Made by a program: the position numbers and the translations under genes. Below the pieces are notes generated by a model. The model did no database searches. It saw only the letters and a list, made by a program, of their open reading frames with translations, and had not been told where the DNA came from. From contig JAUWMS010000035.1 of NCBI GenBank assembly GCA_030613045.1, positions 1-10,819 on the forward strand: a stretch of 10,819 nucleotides of DNA, written 5' to 3'. Of this stretch, positions 4,610 to 10,819 are shown piece by piece; position 1 is the first letter of the stretch; every line of letters begins with the position of its first letter. Origin of the DNA: Candidatus Latescibacterota bacterium. GTDB lineage: Bacteria > Latescibacterota > 4484-107.

Positions 4610-5137
4610 ATGACGTGCAAAACGTGCCGTAAATGGATGTCCGAATTTCTCGATGGAAGTCTGGACGTGTGGAGAAAAAGAGACTTCGACGAGCATTTGA
4701 AGGGTTGCCCGGCATGTAGAAATCAACTACATACCATGCAGGTTCTTCAAAAGACGCTGGCTCACCTGCCTCCGATCCGGCCTTCCTCCCACTTCCACTT
4801 TGCCCTCCGGGCAAGGCTTACAGAGGAACTGGGCCGCGGGAAACGATTCCGGAGCGGGTTCCGTTTGTGGGGTTTGTATAGAAGGCCGATCCTGGTCGCC
4901 GCTTCCTTAGCTTTGTTGATTGTAAGCTCGATCCGTCTGAGTCGCCACGAGCCGACTGAGCCTATGCGGACTTCCGAACGGATTGTGACGCACTACATAC
5001 TCGAGCGCATTTCCCCTTCCGACCGGAGCGCTTCAATCTCCCTCAATTCGGATTCAAACGTTCAGTGCGCCACGCCGGATACGGTTTTCGTTCCAGATCA
5101 GACCGTCTCCGGCCGGATCCGAACGGTCAGTTTTTGA
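4610..5137 (+). CDS. Membrane anti-sigma factor with zinc-finger (ZAS/zf-HC2) domain
   Basis: 175 aa. The N-terminus carries the anti-sigma zinc-finger pattern: C3/C6, then H29-x3-C33-x2-C36 (HLKGCPAC). This class binds and silences the cognate ECF sigma factor at the inner membrane until a signal triggers release. One membrane helix is predicted at about 93-108 (PILVAASLALLIVSSI), flanked on the cytoplasmic side by a basic stretch (GRGKRFRSGFR). About 65 residues form a short periplasmic tail with no domain I recognise. The gene starts 97 bp after the sigma gene and is followed by an HtrA-like protein. The likely circuit is proteolytic or conformational release of the sigma factor in response to envelope state. 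The call is firm; the signal is unknown. Confidence 0.9.
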   Translation: MTCKTCRKWMSEFLDGSLDVWRKRDFDEHLKGCPACRNQLHTMQVLQKTLAHLPPIRPSSHFHFALRARLTEELGRGKRFRSGFRLWGLYRRPILVAASLALLIVSSIRLSRHEPTEPMRTSERIVTHYILERISPSDRSASISLNSDSNVQCATPDTVFVPDQTVSGRIRTVSF

Positions 5138-5144
5138 GAAGGTG

Positions 5145-5345
5145 CGTAAAACGTAAAACGTGAAACGTGAAATGCAACATTCCCTGCATGATTCACAAGT
5201 CTGAGGTTTCATGCCCGGGTTAGGGTTTTGCTTAAATTTTCTCAAAAAAGGAGTAGAGAAAAGGTTTCTATTTTTTCTCCAAATCCATCAATAATGCAGG
5301 ATTGGACGCGAGTTGCTGCCTTACGTTTTACGTTTCACGTTTTCC
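5145..5345. repeat. ACGTRAA repeats in inverted orientation
   Basis: Four 7-bp units (GTAAAAC, GTAAAAC, GTGAAAC, GTGAAAT) run from 5146, and TTACGTTTTACGTTTCACG at 5321-5339 is the same family inverted. The 20-mer CGTAAAACGTAAAACGTGAA at 5145-5164 recurs exactly at 8687-8706. The 234-bp gap between the anti-sigma and HtrA-like genes otherwise holds no gene and no clear terminator, so the two genes may be co-transcribed. Confidence 0.8.
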
Positions 5346-5370
5346 TTCTTCCTTTTTTTGGAATTTCCAG

Positions 5371-6378
5371 ATGAAACCTTTTCTTTTATTATCCATCGTG
5401 CTCCTGAGCATTGCTCCCATCGAATCTCCGCGATTTGCGTGGGGCGAAGACGGCGTTCTGGAGCGTATGGAAGATGAAATCGCCTCTATTGTGGGGAAAG
5501 CCCGTCCACTCGTGGTGAGCATCCGGGCCGATCACCCCGAACCGGGCCGAAACGCACGATGGCAGCGCAACGTGGGATCCGGCGTGGTGCTGAATTCCGA
5601 GGGCTACATCCTCACTGCGGAAAGCGTGATCCGTGGAGCGGAGCGCATCTCGGTGGTTGCGATCGCCGAACAAAAGTATGCTGCCGAACCCATTGGTTTC
5701 GATCCGGAATCGGGCCTCGCCGTGATCCGGGTCAAAGAAACCGGCTTCCCATCTCCGCTCTTTGGAGACTCGGACCGTGTGCAGATCGGGCGATGGACCC
5801 TCGTGGTCGGAAATTCCATGGGCGTGGTATCCGCCTCCGCCCTCGGTCTCATCACCGGATTTCGGGAGGGCGGAAGATGGATCCAGATCAACACGCGGAT
5901 CTTCCCCGGGAACGGAGGCGCACCTCTGTTCGACAGCAAGGGCTGCCTTATCGGCATCGTTATCGGCGAACTCTCCCCCCATCGTCCTGCCCCGTCTCCG
6001 TCCGGCGTTCCGGCCTCGGCGCTGGCGATTCCTATCAACGAAGCCCGCCGCGTGGCCCGACATCTGATCGCCTACGGAGAGATGACATACGGCTGGCTGG
6101 GCGTGACCGCCGGCCCGCCGAACCCTCCGTCTGAGGATCGGGTGATCATGGTGTGGCGGGTCGTTGAGCGCAGTCCCGCGCACAAAGCCGGCATCCGGCG
6201 CGGGGATCTCATTCTGTCGTACGAGGGGAGATCCCTCAAAAACGCATGGGAGCTGGCGCGCAGGGTGAGAACGACTTCCGTGGGACAGGTGGTGAACGTG
6301 GAACTAAAGCGGGCAGACCAGCGCATTTCCATACCCGTTCGGATCGAAAAAAAACCATCGTCCCGGCGTGTCCGTTGA
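5371..6378 (+). CDS. Exported HtrA/DegP-like pseudoprotease with PDZ domain
   Basis: 335 aa from ATG 5371. Residues 1-25 form a signal peptide (MKPFLLLSIVLLSIAP, cleavage near residue 25), so the product is periplasmic. Residues about 35-235 align with the HtrA trypsin-like domain (VGSGVVLNSEGYILT; FDPESGLAVIRV; PGNGGAPLFDSKGCLIGIVIG). Residues about 240-328 form one PDZ domain (YGWLGV, SPAHKAGIRRGDLIL). All triad positions are changed. The His of TNxHV is S85 (TAESV), the Asp of DLAV is G115 (GLAV), and the Ser of GNSGGPL is G182 (GNGGAPL). The reading frame is intact and the hydrophobic core is kept, so I call it a structured but non-proteolytic homologue, not a decayed gene. It probably belongs to the upstream sigma/anti-sigma operon, where it could sense or scaffold misfolded envelope proteins. 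The ribosome binding site is weak (GGAA). Confidence 0.9.
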   Translation: MKPFLLLSIVLLSIAPIESPRFAWGEDGVLERMEDEIASIVGKARPLVVSIRADHPEPGRNARWQRNVGSGVVLNSEGYILTAESVIRGAERISVVAIAEQKYAAEPIGFDPESGLAVIRVKETGFPSPLFGDSDRVQIGRWTLVVGNSMGVVSASALGLITGFREGGRWIQINTRIFPGNGGAPLFDSKGCLIGIVIGELSPHRPAPSPSGVPASALAIPINEARRVARHLIAYGEMTYGWLGVTAGPPNPPSEDRVIMVWRVVERSPAHKAGIRRGDLILSYEGRSLKNAWELARRVRTTSVGQVVNVELKRADQRISIPVRIEKKPSSRRVR

Positions 6379-6416
6379 GATTCCGCATCAACCCCTTTTC
6401 ACTTGATAAGGTAAAT

Positions 6417-6451
6417 AACCTCCCGCAGGTTTTGGCAACCTGCGGGAGGTT
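6417..6451. terminator. Perfect 15-bp hairpin after the HtrA-like gene
   Basis: AACCTCCCGCAGGTT (6417-6431) and AACCTGCGGGAGGTT (6437-6451) pair perfectly around TTGGC. Only a short TTT follows, then a second hairpin, so it may act together with that one or be an independent palindrome. Confidence 0.6.
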
Positions 6452-6460
6452 TAGCATTAA

Positions 6461-6493
6461 AAAAAATCCCACACATTATGTGCGGGATTTTTT
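6461..6493. terminator. Bidirectional rho-independent terminator
   Basis: AAAAAATCCC (6461-6470) pairs with GGGATTTTTT (6484-6493), continued after one A/C mismatch by CACA with TGTG around a TTA loop. The A-run and T-run make it work on both strands, which suits the convergent HtrA-like and HAD genes on either side. Confidence 0.85.
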
Positions 6494-6515
6494 GCTTCAG
6501 ACCTATTTTGTGGAC

Positions 6516-7124
6516 TTATCGCTCCCAGATCGGCACGAGCCGGAAGCGTCCGTCCGCCATCTGGTTTACGTCGTACGTGCGCACTTCGGCCGCGCGACCG
6601 GCTTCCAGGTCTTTCCATGAGTTGCCGATGAGGATCGCGTTTTCGGGAGCGGCGTCCCACGTGGCGAGAATTCGGGCCAATCCCTCCGGATCGGGTTTTC
6701 CACGGAGCACATCGTCACTGGAGACGATAAGGTCAAACAGATCGGAAATTCCGAACCGCTCGAAAATCAGCGCGATCGTGCTTTGAAGGTTGGCCGAAAA
6801 GATCGCCAGCCGCTTTGTCGGATCGCTTCGCTTGAGCAATTTCAGCACTCCGAGGAGCGGACGATTGACCAGCGCGCTTTCTACGTCATCCTGCTCGTAA
6901 TCCCGCCAGGTACAGGAAATTTTCCCCAACATTTCCGGCTCCACGTGCTTCCTGAGAAACCGGAGCGTCTGCACGCCCTCAAATCCCAGTTGTTCACACC
7001 ATCGGTGCATGTCCCGCCGCCAGCCGTCCCAGTCCACGTTCCACGTGAACAGCGTTTCGCCGAAGTCGCATATCACGAGTTGGGGAGGTACGAATACCTC
7101 CTCTATTGCGGGATCCAAATTCAC
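6516..7124 (-). CDS. HAD-superfamily hydrolase
   Basis: 202 aa. The start is a GTG at 7124-7122 preceded by AAAGGA at a 7-base spacing; a longer frame up to 7268 would translate the intergenic repeats and is rejected. HAD motif I is ICDFGETLF with nucleophile D20. The second Asp of the usual DxD is Gly, as in the known DFGGTL-type members. Motif II is LAIFSAN (S110), motif III is RGKPDPEG (K143), and motif IV is ILIGNSWKDLEAG (N168, D172). A helical cap lies at about 28-90. The fold supports a small-molecule phosphatase or related phosphotransfer role in the cytoplasm; substrate unknown. It lies downstream of the HgdB-like gene on the same strand, separated by repeat DNA, so co-transcription is uncertain. 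Confidence 0.88.
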   Translation of the reverse strand: MNLDPAIEEVFVPPQLVICDFGETLFTWNVDWDGWRRDMHRWCEQLGFEGVQTLRFLRKHVEPEMLGKISCTWRDYEQDDVESALVNRPLLGVLKLLKRSDPTKRLAIFSANLQSTIALIFERFGISDLFDLIVSSDDVLRGKPDPEGLARILATWDAAPENAILIGNSWKDLEAGRAAEVRTYDVNQMADGRFRLVPIWER

Positions 7125-7160
7125 CAAATCATCCTTTCTGAAAGAAAAAACAACGTTTTT

Positions 7161-7304
7161 ACCGCAGAGACGCAGAGAGCGCGGAGAACTACAAAGGCAA
7201 AGGTTGAGGCTGAGGTTAAGGTTGAGACCACCCCACCCCGCCTTTCTAAACCTAAGCCTTAATTTCAACCTGTTTTTTCTCTGCGTCCTCCGCGTCTTTG
7301 CGGT
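7161..7304. repeat. Composite inverted repeat between HAD and HgdB-like genes
   Basis: The outer arms at 7161-7188 (ACCGCAGAGACGCAGAGAGC onward) and 7277-7304 (ending CGTCTTTGCGGT) are reverse complements at 23 of 28 positions. Inside them, GGTTGAGGCTGAGGTTAAGG (from 7201) faces CCTAAGCCTTAATTTCAACC (ending at 7270), a looser second inverted pair. The arms themselves are built of 6- to 8-bp units. The right arm ends in the CTTTGCGGTG also present at 68-77. Confidence 0.8.
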
Positions 7305-7314
7305 GCACTTCCCC

Positions 7315-8607
7315 TCAGGCAGCCTTAGCTTTTGCCTCGAAATTGAACGGATAGGTCCGCTTCGTCTGTTTCCGCCGTTTGTACGCCTTCGCCAGTTCTA
7401 AGAAAATTCCCACGTCGCTTTCCAGATCGGACTGGGTGCCGTCGAAATAAAACGTTCGGATGGGGATGTGGTCGTGATCGCGGCTGACTACGGGATAGAT
7501 CGCCTCGCACACGATACCGTTCATGCAGGTGAACGGGCTGATATCCACGATGCCGTCCGCGCCTTTTTTTTGCAGATAGATCGCCTTGCCTATGCTGAGC
7601 ACCATCTCCCCCAGCGCTCCGGTGTAAGGCAGATAGGGATAGCTGTAGTTCAGGACCTCCTGTACATGAGGCTCCTCGCAGCCTTTGAAATCTTCATGGA
7701 ACGGTTCCAACAACGCATGCTCATCCTTGCGCTGCACCGCGTTTTTGATCTTGGCGCCCAACATTTCCAGCGAAACCCGCTTGCCCTTCTCCCGGATATT
7801 GTCCTGCTGTTCGTTGTTGGTGTACCAAACCCACTCGGACACGTCGGAAAGCCAGCACTCCCCGCCTTCCGCCTCGATCTTTCGGACCAGATCCTCGTTG
7901 CTGAACGTATTCAACCGACAGAAAATTTCTCCGACCACGCCGATGAGGGGACGTTCGGGATCGTAGTGCGCGGGGATGGCGCGAAAGGCGTCCCGCGCCC
8001 GGGTCAGCGCACGGCGCATGTTCGCTAATTTCTGTTTGTGACTGATGCCCGGCTCCCGGATGGCGTCGCATACGTCGTTCAAAGAGGCTTCGAAGACTTG
8101 ATCCGAGTCGCCCTTGTTGATCTCGTAAGGGCGGGTTTTGAGCAGTATCTTCATCAAAATATCCGAGGACACCATAGCCCGCCAGGCGGTGCGGAGGACA
8201 TCCTGGCCCCCGATGTCTTCATAGCTGTTCTCGCTCGTGGGGGAAAGGATCATCACGTCCTCAAATCCGTTGTCGTCAAGCACCTTCCTTTGATAGATCA
8301 CATACTGCCCGAAACGACATGGGCCATTGGCCGTCATCATCATAAAGGCCGTTTTCTTAGGATCGAACCCTTCCTGTTCGGTGACACGCATAAAGTTTCC
8401 TAACGTCACCTTCTCCGGATAGCACTCATCTCCGGAGGTGTATTTATTCCCCAACTCCTTGGTGCGCTCGTCCGATGGCGGCGCGGGCCGAGCCTCCACT
8501 CCGATAGATTGAAACGTAGCTGCGATCACCCGCGCACCGCTGTAAGGCATGCGGGGAATGTAGAGGGTGCGTCCTTTTAGGCTGTGCTTGGACTTTTTAG
8601 TTGACAT
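7315..8607 (-). CDS. 2-hydroxyacyl-CoA dehydratase (HgdB)-like iron-sulfur protein
   Basis: 430 aa; ATG at 8607-8605 with AAGGAT (complement of 8613-8618) upstream. It resembles the C-terminal, HgdB-like part of the large acyl-CoA dehydratase activase-related proteins. Recognisable blocks are SGDECYPEKVTLGNFM (58-73, C62), TANGPCRFGQYVIYQ (92-106, C97), GVVGEIFCR (C230), a YSYPYLPYTGALGE segment (321-334) and DISPFTCMNGIVCEA (355-369, C361 and C367). These Cys are probable iron-sulfur ligands. The partner ATPase lies immediately upstream on the same strand. In characterised relatives the ATPase injects one electron into the cluster subunit, which then dehydrates 2-hydroxyacyl-CoA, reduces benzoyl-CoA or, in double-cubane proteins, reduces small molecules. 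The actual substrate cannot be read from this window, and a radical or redox repair role is equally open. Confidence 0.85.
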   Translation of the reverse strand: MSTKKSKHSLKGRTLYIPRMPYSGARVIAATFQSIGVEARPAPPSDERTKELGNKYTSGDECYPEKVTLGNFMRVTEQEGFDPKKTAFMMMTANGPCRFGQYVIYQRKVLDDNGFEDVMILSPTSENSYEDIGGQDVLRTAWRAMVSSDILMKILLKTRPYEINKGDSDQVFEASLNDVCDAIREPGISHKQKLANMRRALTRARDAFRAIPAHYDPERPLIGVVGEIFCRLNTFSNEDLVRKIEAEGGECWLSDVSEWVWYTNNEQQDNIREKGKRVSLEMLGAKIKNAVQRKDEHALLEPFHEDFKGCEEPHVQEVLNYSYPYLPYTGALGEMVLSIGKAIYLQKKGADGIVDISPFTCMNGIVCEAIYPVVSRDHDHIPIRTFYFDGTQSDLESDVGIFLELAKAYKRRKQTKRTYPFNFEAKAKAA

Positions 8608-8636
8608 AGTATATCCTTCAAGATTTGGGTTTTAAC

Positions 8637-8762
8637 GGTACAGGGTGCAAGGTACACGGTACAGGGTACGCAGTAAACACCTGAAACGTAAAACGTAAAA
8701 CGTGAACGCACGGAATTATGAATTGCGGCGCACCAATCACCAATCACTACTCACCAATCACC
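8637..8762. repeat. Three repeat families in the gap between the two HgdC/HgdB-like genes
   Basis: The 161-bp gap contains GGTACA-type units (8637-8673), then TGAAACGTAAAACGTAA with CGTAAAACGTAAAACGTGAA (8682-8706), then CACCAATCA units (8731-8762). The middle block repeats DNA found at 5145-5164 exactly, and the inverted copy at 5321-5337 over 17 bp. No promoter or terminator stands out, so the genes may still be co-transcribed. Confidence 0.8.
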
Positions 8763-8768
8763 CGCCGT

Positions 8769-10819
8769 TCACGCCGCCTTCCGCATCCACCATCTCAAAA
8801 ATCCCTTGCTGTCCAGATACGCCTCGCACCGGGTCATCGCGCCCGCGTCGTTGCTGTGTTCATCGAATTGGAGGCTCAGGAAGGGTTTGTTGCCCGAGGC
8901 ACCCCGTACGAAATGGCGGATGTAGGAGTCCGGCCCACACTTGAAATTCGTGATGTAGATGATGTGGAGATTGGGATGTGCTCCTACGATCCGGGCGGTC
9001 TGAAGAATTTTGCGGCCATAGTTCCAGAACATGTTGGCGTTGATGTCGGAGATGTCTATGCCCCAGAGCGGCAGGAAGTCCATCGGGATGACGTTCACGC
9101 CATAGTATTTGCGGAGCTTGCGGGGGATGTCCATGTTGATCCCCTTGTCGTGGATGTTGTACGGACGTCCCACCAACACCATGCCCAACTCGTCTTTCTC
9201 CTCAAGAATGGCGAGCGCCTCTTTGCCCGCTTGCTGGAGCTTCAGCTTGAAATCCGATTGCGCTGCGTACGCCCGCTGGATCGCCCACTCTACCTTGCTT
9301 TTAGGAATTCCGAACGGTTTGGCAAACGCACGAAGCTCTCCCCTCACCGCGTCCAGCCCGCGCCGGAAATGGACCGTTGGGATCAAAAAGCGGTCCATAT
9401 AAGGCTCGAAATGCGGCGCGCGCTGGAGCACATACGGCAGGGTCTGTCCCCACGCGCATACGTGCGATTCTGTATTCGGATCGTCCGTTTCCTCGTTGAG
9501 CACGTTAGGCTGGAAAATATAATCCACACCCTTGTCGAGCAGATTCTGAATGTGCCCGTGCGCCACGCGGATCGGGAAGCACGGCTCGGCCACCGTAGCC
9601 TCTACGCCGTCGTCCCGAATTTTTCGATCCGTGGGATCCGACAGCACCACCTCGAAGCCCAACTCGGACAGGAACGTGGCCCAGAAGGGCAGGCGATCGT
9701 ACATATACATACTCCGCCCCAATCCGATTCTCTTGCCGCGTCCCGCATGCCGCTCTTTGATTTCTTCATAGGCCGATAGGAGCGCTTCCTCGCGGAATGC
9801 CATCAGATCGGGGATCACCGGCTTTTTATCCACCTTGGCGCGTTTGCGGTATCGGTCGGAGCACTTGTCGCCCCAATACGTCTTCTCGCCGTCCACCGTG
9901 ACTTCGCGAATATCGCAGGCATTCGAACAGCCCTTGCACACAAACTCGCGGACCGTGTAATTGACTTTATTCAAATCGTAGCCCCGGAACCGGGTTTTTG
10001 TATCTGTCATCGCGATCTTCTCTTTGGCCAACAGCGCGGCTCCGATGGCTCCGACCACGCCGTTGTGCGGCGGAACGATGATTTCCTTGTCGAGCACCAT
10101 GGAAAACGCTGCGGCCACCGAATCGTTATACGCAGTGCCGCCCTGAAAATAGATGACGTCGCCGATCCTGCGTTCCCGCACCACGCGATTGAGATAATTG
10201 TGCACAATGGAAAAGGCCAGGCCCGCCACGAGGTCTTCCTTGGACGCGCCCCGCTGTTGATACGAAGCCACGTCCTGCCCCATAAACACAGTGCAGCGTT
10301 CGCCCAATTTGAGGGGATGTTCGGATTGAAGCGCCATCTCGCCAAATTGTCCGATGATATTGATCTGGAGCTCCTCAGCTTGCTCCTCCAAAAACGAACC
10401 CGTGCCCGCCGCACACGCATCGTTCATCGCAAAATCCACGACCACGCCGTCCTCGATGCTGATGAACTTGGAGTCCTGGCCTCCGATCTCGAAGATGGTA
10501 TCCACTTCCTTGTCAATCAGGCGGTTTCCGATGTACATCGCGCCGGTCTTGTGCGCGGTGATCTCGTCCTTGATCGTATCCGCGCCGGTCAACTCCCCGA
10601 CCAATTCCCGCCCGGAACCGGTGCTGCCCACGCCCCGAATCGCGATCCTGGACCCGATCTCGTCGGCGATCTCCTCCAATCCCTTGTTCACCACCTCGAT
10701 GGGCCGTGCGTCCGTCTTCGTGTAGATCTCCTTGATCACGTCGCCATCCTCGTCAATCACGACCAGATTCGTGCTCACCGATCCTACGTCAATTCCAAGA
10801 TACGCGTCCACCACCCCTT
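8769..10819 (-). CDS. Acyl-CoA dehydratase activase (HgdC/BadF-type ATPase) with DUF2229-like region, 5' end outside window
   Basis: At least 681 aa are visible; the frame stays open to the right edge, so the N-terminus is probably missing. Residue numbers count from the GTG at 10814. An ASKHA ATPase domain spans about 5-266: YLGIDVGSVSTN (phosphate loop 1), GVGSTGSGRE, EIGGQDSKFI (phosphate loop 2), NDACAAGTGSFLE with C134, and GERCTVF with C174. C134 and C174 match the two HgdC cysteines that bridge one [4Fe-4S] cluster between subunits. A second cysteine set follows, C293-x2-C296-x3-C300 and C318. Then comes a DUF2229-like region (about 360-600; MYDRLPFWATFLSELGFEVV, AEPCFPIRVAHGH) and a C-terminal segment with C626 and C663. 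Relatives often have two tandem ATPase domains; the GIDVGSVSTNLVVID start resembles the second. It should pass electrons to the 430-aa neighbour. Confidence 0.88.
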   Translation of the reverse strand, partial: GVVDAYLGIDVGSVSTNLVVIDEDGDVIKEIYTKTDARPIEVVNKGLEEIADEIGSRIAIRGVGSTGSGRELVGELTGADTIKDEITAHKTGAMYIGNRLIDKEVDTIFEIGGQDSKFISIEDGVVVDFAMNDACAAGTGSFLEEQAEELQINIIGQFGEMALQSEHPLKLGERCTVFMGQDVASYQQRGASKEDLVAGLAFSIVHNYLNRVVRERRIGDVIYFQGGTAYNDSVAAAFSMVLDKEIIVPPHNGVVGAIGAALLAKEKIAMTDTKTRFRGYDLNKVNYTVREFVCKGCSNACDIREVTVDGEKTYWGDKCSDRYRKRAKVDKKPVIPDLMAFREEALLSAYEEIKERHAGRGKRIGLGRSMYMYDRLPFWATFLSELGFEVVLSDPTDRKIRDDGVEATVAEPCFPIRVAHGHIQNLLDKGVDYIFQPNVLNEETDDPNTESHVCAWGQTLPYVLQRAPHFEPYMDRFLIPTVHFRRGLDAVRGELRAFAKPFGIPKSKVEWAIQRAYAAQSDFKLKLQQAGKEALAILEEKDELGMVLVGRPYNIHDKGINMDIPRKLRKYYGVNVIPMDFLPLWGIDISDINANMFWNYGRKILQTARIVGAHPNLHIIYITNFKCGPDSYIRHFVRGASGNKPFLSLQFDEHSNDAGAMTRCEAYLDSKGFLRWWMRKAA

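Noticed and set aside
5389..6183. 264-codon open frame on the - strand inside the HtrA-like gene
   Set aside because: It is antisense to a protein with clear family motifs, has no ribosome binding site, and its composition (Arg, His, Gly, Asp-rich) is typical of a codon-bias shadow.
7125..7268. N-terminal extension of the HAD protein
   Set aside because: The added residues translate the intergenic repeats (low-complexity Leu/Asn/Arg), and a GTG with a good ribosome binding site lies at 7124.
8718..9779. 353-codon open frame on the + strand opposite the activase gene
   Set aside because: It begins inside the CACCAATCA repeats and runs antisense to a well-recognised gene; no family motif is visible.

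Overview
The window looks like a chromosomal segment from an anaerobic, diderm (outer-membrane) bacterium. ExbD and TonB imply an outer membrane with TonB-dependent receptors. The acyl-CoA dehydratase activase and its HgdB-like partner are oxygen-sensitive iron-sulfur proteins typical of anaerobes. The intergenic gaps are full of short degenerate tandem repeats and small palindromic elements, a style I associate with uncultured lineages around the FCB superphylum. That placement is only an impression; no rRNA or tRNA gene is present to test it.

Layout, left to right. (1) 103-1381, + strand: exbD then tonB, separated by a cloverleaf-like palindrome (585-634) and two sets of 9-bp tandem repeats; exbB probably lies to the left of the window. 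(2) 1382-1783: a gap with CACAAAGG-type repeats, then a candidate promoter and AT-rich palindrome. (3) 1784-3498, + strand: ArsR-family repressor, thioredoxin (WCMPC), a small DUF6132-like membrane protein with a Cys pair, and an FmdB-type zinc ribbon protein with a Cys-rich tail, closed by a strong terminator at 3520-3556. This reads as a thiol/sulfur redox module. (4) 3638-6378, + strand: a good sigma-70 promoter, an ECF sigma factor, its zinc-binding membrane anti-sigma factor, and an exported HtrA/DegP-like protein with a PDZ domain in which all three catalytic triad positions are replaced. (5) 6417-6493: two hairpins, the second a bidirectional terminator serving the converging genes. (6) 6516-10819, - strand: a HAD-family hydrolase, then (reading leftward from the right edge) a large acyl-CoA dehydratase activase-type ATPase that runs off the window and a 430-aa HgdB-like protein. 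The two HgdC/HgdB-like genes should work together: ATP-driven one-electron transfer from the ASKHA ATPase to a partner iron-sulfur subunit.

The most unusual items are the triad-less HtrA homologue inside a sigma/anti-sigma operon, the two unrelated-sequence but same-architecture cloverleaf elements, the Cys-bearing ArsR regulator ahead of a thioredoxin/DUF6132/FmdB set, and the micro-tandem repeats found in almost every gap, including a 20-bp exact repeat shared by two gaps 3.5 kb apart.
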